This document shows positions 32,827 to 45,150 of a stretch of 64,000 bases of DNA, piece after piece; the stretch's first letter is position 1, and the number at the start of each line of letters is the position of its first letter. The position numbers and the translations under genes are program-made. Under the pieces are notes generated by a model, which saw only the letters and a list, made by a program, of their open reading frames with translations, had not been told where the DNA came from and did not search any database. Source of the DNA: Ganoderma boninense. Lineage: Eukaryota > Basidiomycota > Agaricomycetes > Polyporales > Polyporaceae. The DNA is taken from the NCBI GenBank assembly GCA_002900995.3, contig CM035309.1, forward strand, positions 2,114,389-2,178,388, written 5' to 3'.

Positions 32827-35800
32827 GATGAGGGAGTTGGAGGGGTGTGCCAGAAGGGACGATGGCGCGTGGATAGGGAGGAGGATGGGGGAGGAATGCT
32901 GTCGTCTGTGCGGGGAGGCTGAGGGGAGGAGGCCCGGACGGGGATCTGGGCCGGGGAGCGCAGGGGACGGGGGATGGCGGGGAGGTGGTCGGGGGGGCAA
33001 GGACGAGCGGGATGGGCTCGAGGGAGGGACGGAGGGAGGACGGGAGGGGAGGGCGAGGACGGGCGATGAGGACGGTGGTGGTGGGAGGGAAGAGCAGTCG
33101 GGGGCAACGTGAGTTCGGCGAAGCCCTGAATAACGGTATACACGCTCAAACACAAATCTGTGGCGGAGTCTGAACAGCCGCCCGTTCCCCTCTCCTCCTC
33201 TTCTGGCCCCCGCCCCCGCCCACCCTGCCTTTCTGTCCGGGCGCTCTCGCTGCTGTCCTCCTCGGGCCCCTCCCTTTGGCCCGCTCTGGTCCTTCCGCGG
33301 GCGCAGAGGGCGGGCACACGGGCTGGGGAGAGGGTGTGACCTGCTGTGACGGTAAAGTGTGACGGACCCCAAAAAGGACATGTGGATGAGCGCCGGGGCC
33401 GCACCGCGAGGCGCGCGCGTCGGAGGATGTGCGTTCACCGCTCGGACGCTGCGCCTTGTCCTCCCGCGGCCGGCTGCACTCCCAGAGCCTCTCCAGCCTC
33501 GCCCGCAACGACAAGGCGTCACGCTCGCTTCGCCGCACGCTGCCCATGTCCGCGCCGCTCGCACCATTTCCTCGCCGTGTTTTCTGCTCCGTGCATGCAC
33601 TCAGCCAGAGTGCGCTCTATCTGCTATCGGCAGAACATCTGACCAGCCCGGGACGATTCGTTGGGATCCTCCATGCTCCGTCCCTGCAGCCAGCTGCCAG
33701 CTGCCCAGGACCCACCTGCTCGGGTGGGCATGCGTCCCTCGCCGCCCGAGACTCGCCAGCCTGAGCCTATCCATGCAAGAGTCGGAGTTCGTGGCGTCCT
33801 GAGCCCCCTCCGTCTCTCCCCGGGCACCGCCCGGCATCTCCGTCCCCGTTTCAGCCCTTGCGTCCGGGTCGGTGGTTGTGCTCTGTGCCACCGCCGGCCG
33901 CGGGATGGCGTCTCGATGGCTACGCGTTAACCATACCGTGGCCTTGTGTCTATGCCACTTGGCGACAGTCGGCTCACTTTGTCCTAGATGGTGTCACCCA
34001 CCCTAACACCCTGCGTCCTATCCGCCCTCCCCTGTCCTGGCAAGCCTCGAGCACTTGCGGTCCGCGGGTGGGAATGTCGGCCGAAAGGCGAAGAATACGC
34101 TCGTTACTGCTACAGCAGTGACGTCGGCTAGACTGTTGCTGTAGCTATCTCGGTCGTCACCGTGCACTTGTGGCCGGTGTCGTCCCGGGCACAACGGGCC
34201 CGCCGCCCGTGGACTTTTTTGTGAAGGGCTCGTCGCGCCCGGGCCACGGTTTCCACTCATAACATTTGTTGCACGGACCCGCTGCACGCTGGTTCTCGCG
34301 GGAGTGACAGAGCACATGCGCCGATGTGCCCAGAAAGCGAGTCAAGGTGACTAGCGAGAGCCTGGGAGCATGTATGATGCCCGTATTCGGGGAGGGATCT
34401 CGGAGCACGGAACGGACGTCGGAACGGACGGCCTGCGACGGGAGGAGAGAGGCCGGTGTGTGGTAATCGGAGCAAGGCTTGCGGTGTGGCCTGGCGTGTT
34501 ATGGCGGGTTGCACATGTGCGTTGCGCGTATGTGCCGCCGAGTGGGACGCCTGGATGCGTCTGCACGCTCTCTCTGGGCGGTGGGACGCTCAGGGGCGGT
34601 TCCTCCTCCCCGATCGTGTTCGGAGCGTCGCATGCTGCAGTGCACGCTCGATGCATTTCCTCCGCGGCCGAGGGCACAGCTCTGGATATCCATGCTGCAC
34701 AGGTCCGAGTATTTGCCACCGAATATATGCGGCATACATCATGCAGTGTTGCTCGACGTCGACAAGGTCCCAAGAGAGACTCGGGAGGCACGGATATCAA
34801 TCAAATTGCCGTGCCGTTCAAGCGCGCCGGCGGTAAGTCGATTGACCACAGATTGTCGGTTGTCGACGTCGATTCGCCAAGCGAGAACTGTGCCTCGACA
34901 ATGCTGACCCCGCTGCTGTAATCCCTCCACCCCAATATTCGTCGCCGTCATCCCCCTCAGCGTGGGCGCCTTCCAGCACCGATGAACGAGACGTCGCTGC
35001 GCTAGCTCCCTGTGCCGTCGTCGTCCTGCGGCTGGATTCTGTCATGTTTCCCAGAGGAACGCAAAGATGTCTGCGATGCCCTTCGCGACACAACCGCGAC
35101 CGCATCTACAAGTCGCAGTGCGCCACCAAGGCTCATTCCCCATTTTCGTAGGGGGCGTATGGTAGTACCCGCCCATCGCGATGGCCCTCTGGCTCTGGAA
35201 TCCGACATTGACGTTGTCGGCGCTGCAGGCCGCATTCACTCCCCTTGACGGGGTTCGTGCGGAACGAGCATTGCCGTTATATTCGAGCTCCCTCGCCCCA
35301 TCATCGACACCAGCTTCGAATCCGAGCCTGATCACCCTCTGCCGAGAGCCGGTACCACCACAGTCCGCGTCCGTGCGGGGCAGATCTCTTTCGTCTCCGC
35401 CAACTTACTTTCTGAGCCTTCTCGCGAGCGTTCCATCCCAGTCCGAGAACCCTCGTTGGGCGTCGGGTCCCGGGTTCGACATTCGAGTCCTTGTCTCGAC
35501 CCAGCCAGCCCTCGGTGCGTGATCTCCCTGAGTGAGCCGTCCGTGACGTGACAGGCGACTGTGCGCGTTTACTAATACATAGCGTTCTTGTAGCGACCTT
35601 TGGCGGTCCCACACCGACGGCGACACAGCCCAGCCTGTCTGTCCGCGCTACCGAGACCGCCAGTGGCCTCCGCCGGTAGACGTGCATTCCATGCAAACGT
35701 CGCATGGACATGCAGATGTGTAATCCATGTAAGTATATGTACAGGGGTTTCGCGGAGCCCTCCTGCCAGCCCCAGACGCTGTAGCCGTGTGTTTGGCGCA

Positions 35801-36964
35801 CCCACGGAGCGCTTGCATTCTTGGGAAGGTGACTCCGTGGTGAGGGAAGGTGGAAATAAGCCACGAACGCCGGCCTCCTTGCGAAAAACGTTAACGTCAC
35901 GGCCGCCCACGATTATTGTTGCCGCATATGGCCAGAGAGGCCCCAGGCCGTTATGGTTATCCACGAGGACGCAGTGCCTGTGGCTACTTGCACACGTACA
36001 AGGCCACAGCGGGGGTGCTCCGCCGAGGTCCGCGTGAATACCGGTTCAGTATCATGGAAGACGCACGTTGGCATGCGAGGACGCACGAGGTTCCACGGTA
36101 CCTTCGTTACCCTTCGTTCCGCGGTCGACAGCCTGGAGGTTGGTAGAAGCAGCGAATCTAGCCAAGGAGTCGGCCCGGAACGCACGGCGACTGTCCGCGT
36201 CAGGCCGGCCGCGCGGTGGAGCGCCGGCGCTGTACATGAGCACCACGGCTGCTGCTGCACCAGTTAGACAGAGCTATACGGCCTAGGACAGGGAATCGGG
36301 ATATAGCCGTTAATCTACAACGTAGTCCAGCTGAAGTGGTGGTGCGTGGCAACACTGCCGGAAAGCATTGATGAGCCACAAACAAAAATGAAGATCAGTG
36401 CAACATACACAGCGCGAATGCCTACACGTACATCACGGAGCAAAATGTATTCGTACAATCCCGATGAACGCGATGATTATCTAGTCATACATGTACAGGT
36501 AATAGATCCAAAGCTAATATACCCTGCAAGCCTCACGCCAGCGTGTATACGAGGGCGGAGGGAGCAGGGCCGAAGTGAACGTTCAACGATCAACGAACGG
36601 AGTGTCCAACGCGCCCTCGGGTACCGAAAGAAGGGTTCTAAGGAAAGCATGATGATGTGGGGATGAAGAGAGAGGGGGGAATGGGTTGAAAGAAGGTCGG
36701 GGTGGAATCACGAGAAGGAAGTCCGAGGTACGCCGAAGGGACGGGGTCCGAAGGGAAGATAGAGGTGGCATGTTGAAATAAAAGGGAGAATGAGCTTGTG
36801 ACTCTACAGGTGGGTGAGGTTGGGGCGGAGCGACGGATGGTGCAACACGGCCAGCTTCGGCAAACGATACAGCGGTGGGGAGATCTAGGGCATAAATAAA
36901 AGTGGGGTCGTGGCCGGTCGGGCTAGAGGTCGTTGGTGAGGAACACAGGGTGGGCGTAAGGCCA
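32827..36964. other. 4.1-kb stretch without a recognisable gene
   Basis: From the SWI1 start to the VTT gene stop. 32830-33110 is almost pure purine on the plus strand (coding-strand CT-rich), consistent with the SWI1 promoter and leader. 33400-36300 is GC-rich with many short overlapping open frames on both strands, none with family motifs or a convincing splice chain. 36400-36960 should contain the 3' UTR of the VTT gene. Possibilities are a long regulatory region, a decayed gene or a non-coding transcript. Confidence 0.55.
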
Positions 36965-38640
36965 CTACAGGAGATCCGAGGTTTCGTTTGGCTTCGGGCC
37001 AACCGATGACGATGATGGAGTCGGTTCTTGGTCATGTTTGATGACGAGTGCGGGACCCGCCTCGAGGATGATGTCCTCATCGCTGTCGATATCCGAACCA
37101 AGCTCGCTCTCGTCGTCAGAAATGACAATGAGGGGTTGAGCCTTGCCCTTGCCCAGGCCTGGACGAGCGGGCGGGCCTTGCGCAAGAATACGATCTTCCG
37201 CATCCTCTGCCTCTTCCGCTGCAGCCGCCTCCGCTTCAACGTCGGCGACCGCTTGGATGTCGCGCTTGAAGTAATACCGAAGCCCGACGGGGATCATGAC
37301 TCCAACGACGACGGCAGAAAGTCCGAGGAAATTCTTCCATGAGATGAGGTGGAAATCGTCAGGAGAGGTCATGTCGTCGAGACTGCCTCCGATTGTCGTA
37401 TGGATGACTGTGACACCGAAAATTCCCAGGAAAGTACTGATCCAGAACGGAACGATGCCGATACCGACGTGTGGGCAAATTACGTTCACAACCCAGTGGG
37501 GCGGAAGGGGCGCGATGCGAAGGACAATGAGGAACGAAATGATGTCGTCCTTGTGCGCGCGCAGTTTGTCGGCCCAAACGTCGAGCTTTGCCTTCCATCG
37601 GGGCATTGTGAGAAGGGCGGGACCCAGTGCCGCACTAATTGCGTAGCAGAGCGTTGCACCTGTGGCAACGCACGCGCACGCAAGAGGCAATGCACGGGGA
37701 ACGCCCCACACAGCCCCGCCGAGGATGGACAGATACATTGAGCCAGGTAATGAGAAGGCTTGTAAGCTGTGTGAAGGAAGTCAGTGTCTGGTGCAACAAA
37801 ATGGAGTCAAGCGTAAAGACGATAGAAAACGTAACCCGCTGCGCTATGGCGCTTGAATCGGGAGCAATGAAGCGGAAAGACCTCACAGCCCTATTTTCAC
37901 CATGTATAGGCCAGTAGACCTGCTGTTGGGCTGCAATATACGACAAATCTCTCCCTTGACATCCTCGACAGACAGCATATAGGAAACGGGGACAAGACAT
38001 GATCATGGCGTTGTCAGCAAATTCATGGTGCCATGGTTGACTGCTATGATTGATCCGAGGGTGCGAGAGCCGGGCGACAAATAGGTCAATGCTCCTTCTT
38101 CGGAGTGGGAGTCGTAAAGACGGAGTTTGCGCCGGAACTGTAGGAAAAAGAAAATGGGGAGAGTACGCACAAGAGGTAGACGGTGACATAGCAAACCACA
38201 ATACGATAGGGGTAGATGTCCCGGTACTTCTTGAGCAGTAAGTTTAGTGCCTGCAGCTCTGCAAAGCTCTTTGGAATCTTGAGCATGGGCCGGTCATCCC
38301 TGGGAGCAAGGGTAAGCGGCGGGTAGACGATGCCGAATTTGGAGAACACGCACTCTTCAAGGGTAGGCAAAGCGAGCCAGAGAGTTCCGCCGAGGAAGGC
38401 CGTGCTTAAAAAGAAGATGGCAGCCATCTTGAGGGTAGCATTCCATATGAGTTTGCGGGAGGAAGGTTTGGATGGTGGAGCAGCGCCATAGGTGGGCTCG
38501 GAGTGATTGGAGAGGAGGGAGGTGCGGGAGTCTGGAGAAGGGGTGTCGTAGACAGTGGCAAGAGAGTATGCGGAGCGGTTGTCGGGGACTATGGGGACAT
38601 AGTCTGTGAAGGGGACAGCGTTGTCTATGGAGGCTGGCAT
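36965..38640 (-). CDS. VTT-domain (Tvp38/TMEM64-type) membrane protein
   Basis: ATG at 38640 (MPASIDNAVPFTDYVPIVPD). Exon 1 (38640-38171) encodes a Ser/Pro-rich N-tail and a first TM (AAIFFLSTAFLGGTLWLALP), ending CYVTVYLL. Exon 2 (37766-36965) continues exactly into LQAFSLPGSMYLSILGGAVWG, the hallmark F-x-PG motif of the VTT/SNARE-associated family, then TM segments and IAPLPPHWVVNVICPHVG, the second conserved motif. The C-tail is acidic. These proteins act as lipid scramblases or membrane-trafficking factors at the Golgi/ER (family knowledge). The single intron is 404 nt (37767-38170), several times the usual length here, but the joined frame is exact. Confidence 0.82.
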
Positions 38641-39376
38641 GGTCCGAGTCGGGGACGGGGAGAGAGATGGCGCTGCGGGACAGAGCGCGGCGAGCTCCGA
38701 GTCGGTTTGTGGCTCGCGCGCTACCCACCCACGTGCATTCCGCCGACCTCGCTCTTGGGACGAAACACCGATCGGCATCTTCGGTTTGTCTGAGGAGTAC
38801 ACGGTGTTGCATGGTCAGTCTTCAGACCTACACCAAGAATACAACTTCGCGCGTATCGAAGGGCTACGGGCACGGTGACCCAGTCACGGGTACACTCTCT
38901 CACAGGTCGTGCATTCGCCTCAGAACCTCGTTCAAGTCGGTCAAATAAATTACAACAGCTGGACTCTGAGGAACGGAAGGACATGATACACTACGTCTGT
39001 GTCACGACATTTCAGTGCGGGCCCTGGAATGCAAAGAGGGTCCAGAGGACAGCTGCGATGAATGCCAGTGCACTGGCGGGTCTGCGACGACGCTCCGAGT
39101 CTGGAGAAGCCAGAGAGTCGGCCGCGGGCAGCAAGTCGGCGGAGACGCGGGGGGTCAGAAGGCGATGTGGGAGTGGAAGTCGGCAGAATGGAGATGTCGA
39201 GGACGGCGCTGGGGACGGGGAGGAGGGGGGCAGACGCGGGGGAGGCGGGAGAATCGCCGCGGACTCTTTTGGGGGCATGTGAGACGCTGGAAGGCGCGTC
39301 TTACAAGGAGAGCGGGCGCTGACAACATCGTTGATAATCTCCCCCTCGTCGTCCCCGACGCTCACCATCCTCAGCC
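38641..39376. promoter_or_regulatory. Divergent promoter region, VTT gene / Zn2Cys6 factor
   Basis: 736 nt between two divergently transcribed genes. No gene seen. The reading frame used by the zinc cluster stays open upstream to an ATG at 39331, a possible alternative start. Confidence 0.5.
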
Positions 39377-42300
39377 ATGACACACCTCTTGCCGCCACAC
39401 GCCGACCTGAACCTCGCCCACTCCTCTCTCCAGACCGCCCTCCAGATCGACCCCAATCAGCAGCCCCCGCCGACCCCCCAGGGCCAGCAGCAGCAACAGC
39501 CGCCCCGCCCGTCCCGCAGTCGGCGTCGAGAAAGAGGAGAAAAGTCGACCAGAACGGTGACGAGCCACCGCAGCCAGCAGAGCCGCGACGTTTGCGGCGT
39601 TCGCATGAGGCGTGCGCACGATGCAGGAGCAAGAAAATTAAGGCAAGTCCCGTCGGGCGACACCGACGGCAAACCCCCGTCTCTCCTCCCGACTCCGCTA
39701 ACATCCGAGCCTCGTCCCCCTCCACCCCCTCCCCTCCCTCCAGTGCGACTCCAAGCATCCCCGCTGCACCGCCTGCGCAACCGCCGGCACCCCTTGCCAC
39801 CAGGAGGACCGTCACCGCCAGACCCTCACTCCCCGTGGTCACACCGAGCGCATCGAGCGCCAGCTCCTCCAGTGCGAAGCGCTTCTCAAACGGCACAACC
39901 CCACCTTCGACCTCAATGACCTCGACAACATCCTTGCCCGCGAGGGTATCGAGATCGACACAAGCGACAACGCAGTCTCGAGCACCTTCCAGTTTGCCCC
40001 CAACTCTCCCCAGTCTGCGAACCGTGGCTTCTCTCTCCGAACCGAAGTCCCTCCCATGGGCGGCTCTCCCCCGAGAAATTACCCTTATCCTATGCCCCCA
40101 CCCCCTGGTCAGCCCATGATACCCCCAGGATACCATGGACCCATGCCGATGCACTATCCGCCGTATCCTCACCACCCCCACATGCCCCCCATGCAAGGTG
40201 GTCCTCCGCCCCCGGGATACGATCCTCGCATGGTCGCGCCATTCCAGCACCCTCTTACACCTCATCCTCCGATGCCGCCGCGTCCACCTTCCCCTCACGA
40301 GATTCGTGGACAAGACCCGCTCTCTCAAGATATGTCGGACACACGCGTAGGTCCCAACTCTCTATTTTGTCTCCAAGAAGCCGCATGGCTCTGGCCAGGG
40401 TCGCAGGAAGCCAGCTCTGTTACCCGGGTTCCCAATATTCCCTTTCATTGCCCCTTCTGTCGCCGAGGGGATCTTGCGCGTCCTATAGTGCGCTAGTTGG
40501 AACCACAATGTGGCCCCTAAAACAGCGCCGCGCGGCAATTCAGAGTCGACGAGCGTTTCCCGAACAATCCAGCTGACACGGATGTTTGTATAGGCACTTG
40601 CGAAGACCTTCGGTGTGGCAAGCGCCATTATGAACGACGTCACCATCCCGCCGCAAGACAGGGAGGATCTGGCGGTTGGTTCCAATGCCTTGATTTCTGG
40701 ACGGGATCGCGAGGGTGGAGAACCTCCTCTCCCTCGTGATGCGAGCAAGTGGATCTCCGCCACTATGCGTCGGAACAGTGTCTCAGCAGGGCCCGCGACT
40801 CCGACGCAGATGGTTCCCGGATCTCCCATACCTGTCTTCTTGCCCAAGTCGCGCGAAACAGTCGGCATCATCCTCGAGGCCTATTTCTCTCGGTTGAACT
40901 TTCACCGTCCCGTTCTGTTGCGCCACGAGTTCGAACACACACTCAACCAGCTTTACGAGGGACACCCTGTCCCGGACGACCCCGGCTTTGTTTGCAGCGC
41001 TTACTTGGTCTTTGCGCTGGGCACCCTCAGTGAACTCAATCATCGCGTGAGCCAGCATGAGAACAGCGCGCAACCTTCTGCGTCGATCGGCCCGGACTTA
41101 AAGGTCCTGATGCCGCCCGACTGGCCAGACCACGACGAGTTTTTCCAGTTTGCGCTCAAGGTCAAGCCCGATCTGAGGGTTACAGTTAGCAGTCTGCAGG
41201 CCCTGATCTTGCTGCACTGGTACCTGTATACCGAGGTGAGTGCTCAAAGTGGCGCTCCCGATCGTTCGAACAACGTCTCTGACCTCCTGACAGCGACAGG
41301 GACGCACTCTTTGGCGTCTGGTCGGCAGCCTGGTCCGGCTTGCTATCGAACTGGGCCTACACCACGATCCTACGTCTCAGGATAACGTGTTTTCGGACGA
41401 GGAATGCCAGCTTCGAATCCGGCTGTGGAGCATCGTCCTCATGCACGATCGAGGAACATCCATTCAACTTGGCCGTCCCCTTGCGATCGCGCCGAGCGAC
41501 TCGAACACGCCCCGTCCTGCGCGTGGCAAGGGCACCGAGATATCGGAGCACTTCGTGCTGAACGCGCCGATCGCGGAAATACAAGCCGACATTATCAACT
41601 CGCTGTATGCCCCGACGAGGCAGACGGCGGACTCAATCGTCCGTCATGCGAACAGGATCATCAGGAGCATGATCGTGTTCAAGAAGCAGCTCCCGGACCA
41701 CTACAAGTGGTTCTTCAGCGGGACTGAGGACTGGTCCATCGAGAGGCGCACGAAGCTCGTGGCGGACATCACCGAGGACGAAGGCTTGACGTTGCTCAAA
41801 ATCGGTATCACGAAGATCTTGCTTCCTTCGTGCTCTGTTCAGTTCGAAGGAGTTGGAGTATGCTCAGAGGCATCGGGCGCTTGTTGATGGTGAGCAAGGT
41901 TCCTTTGCTGATTTCGAACGAGACTAACCAGCTTGTTGCAGGCATTGTCACTTCGCACAATATCATTGTCGTACACAACCAGCTCATCCGGTTCCCCGAC
42001 ATCGCATTCTTTGTATCCCCTATCCCTCTGCACATAGCTGCGATGGTTATTCTCTACGGCCACATGTCCCGCTGCGACCGCATCCCCCGCCAGATCGCAC
42101 TCGAGGATGTCTGGATGGCTCTCGACATGCTCCCATCCTTCCGCTGGCGCTGGGAGCACAAGGACGTCAACAGCGGCCACCCGCTTATCGCCAAGCTCGC
42201 GGAGAAGGTCCTGGACGTCAACCTCCACCAGGTTGCCCCGACGAGCGCGCCCATGCTCTTGTCGGAGCAGGACTGGGAAAGCGAGAACATCCTGTCCCCC

Positions 42301-42915
42301 AAGCCCGGCCCGAACCACCCTCCAGGCCAATCGCCCCCCACGCCGAAGATGGGTCCTGCGCAGTACGCCGTTCCGCCTCCGTTCGGGCCGCACCCGCCCA
42401 TGCAGATCAAGGGAAGTCCCAACTCGCACGGCAACGCCGACGCCGACGGCGCGACGCCCAAAATGCCCGAGGTGCCGCCCTTCTACTTTTACCCGTTCTA
42501 CGGCCCCGAAGGCGGCGCGGCAGCTGCCAATGGGGCGGTGGCTCCCGGCATGAACTCGTATGGGTACCACTCGGACCAGGGCCAGTACATGCTCGAAGAA
42601 AAGGAGACGACGACGAGCCCGACTGTGAGCACGATGCAGATGCAGTCCTGGCATAACGGGGTGAGTCCGAGTTCGAGTCCGGGCCGGAGTGCTGGTGCGC
42701 CGAAGCGGGGTTGCCTGGTGAGCTGACGGTCGTTTTCGTCGCAGCAGCAGCGGCCGCCGCCTCCAAGCCAAGGCCCCCCGCCGCCCCAGTTTGCGCCCGG
42801 ACCTGGCCCCAGCCCCCGCAGTAAGATGCATGGGGATAAATGTCTTCCATCCACTCCGCTCGTGGCCACCATGAGCCACGACCCCGTGAATTGTATTATC
42901 AGTTTGTATGCTTAG
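39377..42915 (+). CDS. Zn2Cys6 fungal-specific transcription factor
   Basis: ATG at 39377 (MTHLLPPHADLNLAHSSLQT). The zinc cluster is CARCRSKKIK then CDSKHPRCTACATAGTPC, fitting C-x2-C-x6-C-x6-C-x2-C-x6-C exactly, with a 101-nt GC-AG intron (39643-39743) in the middle. A Pro/Met/Tyr-rich linker follows, then the Fungal_trans middle-homology region: SRLNFHRPVLLRHEFEHTLN, QALILLHWYLYTE, GSLVRLAIELGLHHDP, RIRLWSIVLMHDRGTSIQLG. The C-terminus is Pro/Gly-rich and ends CIISLYA at stop 42913-42915. The N-terminal frame and the zinc-cluster frame differ by one base near 39500-39530, in a C-rich run. Either a base is missing in the sequence or translation starts at 39331. Target pathway cannot be told from sequence. 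Confidence 0.85.
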
Positions 42916-43897
42916 GTGTTTATTGTGTCCTTTCGCGCCCTCCTTTTGCCTTCTCCGTCAAGCTCTCTGCAGATCCTGTCGAATGCTATGCTATGCCTAC
43001 TTTCATCTCTCTAGCCCCTCACTGCGACTACGGTACTCGATGTTTCCCTCGGAACCGTGTGGTTACTGTATTGTGTAGCGTGGCCCTTGCGTATGCACGC
43101 TTGTGGTCGTATTATTCCACTTCGGATGTAGTCTCTTTTCCCGGTCTCTGTTTGTCTGCCTTCCAATTCGGTGTTGTCTGCGCCCTTAGTTTCTCTCCAT
43201 TCACTTTTCCCCAGCGATTTTTTGCGCATGGGTATGTACATAGGAATTGCGTGAACGTCGTCCCAAGTGGTCTGTCGATCCCCTCGTTCCCGTTCGTGTT
43301 CAACAGGTGGTCGTCAAAAATACATAGGTTTGCTGAATATTGGTCTGTGCTTTGCCCAGGAGGGAGCCTAGCGTACAAGTACATAACCGATTCCTGGCAG
43401 TCGTTAGTCTATGACGGTCGTAAAGTATTTCGGGGACGGAAGAGTGGAAGAGTGGATAAGAGGGAGACGAAAGCGGGGAGAGCGGGCAGGTTGCTTGGCA
43501 ACGGGAATGGTCAATGCTGTATGGCAATGAGAGTCGGAGTCTAGTGATTGTGCTGTGGAGAATAATAATGCATGAGTAAGTAATAACGTGAAATGGATGC
43601 ATGTATGTCGTGGAATCGATTTGCATAGAACGTGAAGCCGTCGAATGGTAGAGCAAATAAAGTAAGGATAAAGGCAGCGAGTGGAAAGCGATGTGAAAGG
43701 TTCTCAAGCGACCGAAAAGAAAGAGTATACATAAACTCAATCTTCCGATCTCGAACCCAATGCGAATCCGTGCGATAGCAGGAGTGTGCCACGGTCAAGG
43801 ACAATGCGGAAGACGCGTACGGAACGGGTGGCGAGAAGCCAGTGGACGTCAAGACGAAGGTGGCGGATGAGTGGAAGGTAGCGATGTGAAGGCCTGT
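42916..43897. other. Convergent intergenic region, no gene seen
   Basis: 982 nt between two converging genes, moderately AT-rich. An open frame at 42840-43544 is 3'-UTR sequence in composition and has no family features. Confidence 0.55.
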
Positions 43898-45150
43898 TCA
43901 CTTCTGAACCAGACCCTCCATCCTCTCCAAGACGGAAACGAGTCCGCGGAGGAGAGAGTAGACACGCCGATTGAGGAGAGTGGTCTCATCCTGGCCGACG
44001 GCATCTTCGCCGTAGTCGTCTTGCTTCTGCTGTCGGAGAGCCTCTTCGAGAGCGATGGGCATGGAGACGGTGAGACGCGCGATCTGGATCATGAAGTAGG
44101 AGCGGCGGCGGAGATCGAAGTAGGAGAGATCGCGAAAGGCACGCTGAACGTCGAGTAAGCGGGAAACTTGGTGGTGGAGGGCGAATATACAAGTGCGACA
44201 TGCTGTGACAAGTGAGAGGAAGGCGTTGATGTTGAATGTCGCTTAATTCATTTGAACAAAAGTTCTGAGAAGAACGTACTCAGGGCGCGGTTCCTGATTG
44301 CCTCCAGGGTCATGAGGACAGAGTTGATGCCCTCTTCTCCGAGTTGTAAGGAGGGGTTCATGTTGTTGACCGCGACTGAAAGATTGTTGTTGTGAGGACA
44401 CCCGCTTGAAGACGGGGTGAGGATAGAATGCAAGGCTTACAGAGTAAAGTGCGAACCATCTCGAGGTCGCCGTCGAGCATATCATTAATTACGCCGACTA
44501 CTACGCCGCGAAAAGTCTCCTCTGCTTGAGGGAAGTTGCGAGAAGCAAAGAAGTCGAAAGGAGCCTTTGTGGATCTGGAGTCGTACATGCGTTTGGATGA
44601 GGGCTTGCTGAGGATGTCATAAGCGACGGAGACCTTTTGAAAGGCTCGGGTAGCTTCTGGACTGTCTGGGAATTTGCTGGAATGGGAGAGGTGAGATATG
44701 GATGTGGGTGGTGAGGAATGGAGACGGACTCTGGATGGCATGATTTGCTCCTGGCGAGGTAGGCACGACGGAGAGTGAGCTTGTCTATTCGAGTTGATCT
44801 GGAGATGCCGAGGACGGCATAGCAATCGTCATGGGCGAGAATCTCGTCGATGAGGGCTTTGTTCTTGGGTGGGGAGCGGTTGGAGGGGTGAGGAGGGATG
44901 GAGGGGGCGAGTGTGGGCTGGGAGGAGGAGGGGGAAGAAGGAATGGAAGAGGAAGGAGAGGGGTCGAAGTCGACGAGAGTGGTATCGGGGGAGAGCCAAG
45001 ATATATGTTTTGTGCTGGGGGGAAGAAAGTCGTCGTCGTCGTCTTCTTCTTCTATGGGTAAGTGAAAGAGTGTGCTCGCTGGAGGAGCGGTCAGCGAGGA
45101 AGAGGCAAGGGCGGGGAGAGCTTGCCTGAGCCAAAGACATAGGACAACAT
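43898..45150 (-). CDS. J-domain (DnaJ) co-chaperone
   Basis: ATG at 45150 begins MLSYVFGS; a 47-nt GC-AG intron (45079-45125) joins it to ASTLFHLPIEEEDDDDDF. After an acidic, Ser/Pro-rich leader of about 90 residues comes the J domain: CYAVLGISRSTRIDKLTLRR, SCHPD, FPDSPEATRAFQKVSVAYDI, SSKRMYDSR. The HPD codon for Asp is split by an intron (GA, then C), so the motif is intact only after splicing. The C-terminal half is helical with YSLLRGLVSVLERMEGLVQK at the end. J-proteins stimulate Hsp70 ATPase. This architecture (C-terminal J-domain partner region, no CxxCxGxG zinc domain) is class C; client unknown. Confidence 0.82.

Noticed and set aside
32434..33600. 388-residue minus-strand open frame upstream of and overlapping SWI1 exon 1
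   Set aside because: It is low-complexity Pro/Ser sequence from the pyrimidine-rich promoter and first intron; its overlap with SWI1 exon 1 simply continues the true frame out of context.
35440..35490. GGGTTCGACATTC resembling a tRNA B box
   Set aside because: No acceptor or anticodon stem can be folded around it and no A box at the right spacing.
39012..40328. 438-residue open frame on the minus strand
   Set aside because: It is antisense to the zinc-cluster gene, whose domains and introns are clear, and its Gly/Arg-rich content follows from the codon composition of the real gene.
42840..43544. 234-residue plus-strand open frame after the Zn2Cys6 gene
   Set aside because: It starts inside the last exon in another frame and continues into the 3' region; no domain features.
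44700..44760. J domain appearing to carry HPE instead of HPD
   Set aside because: The Asp codon is split by an intron (GA plus C). After splicing the motif is HPD.
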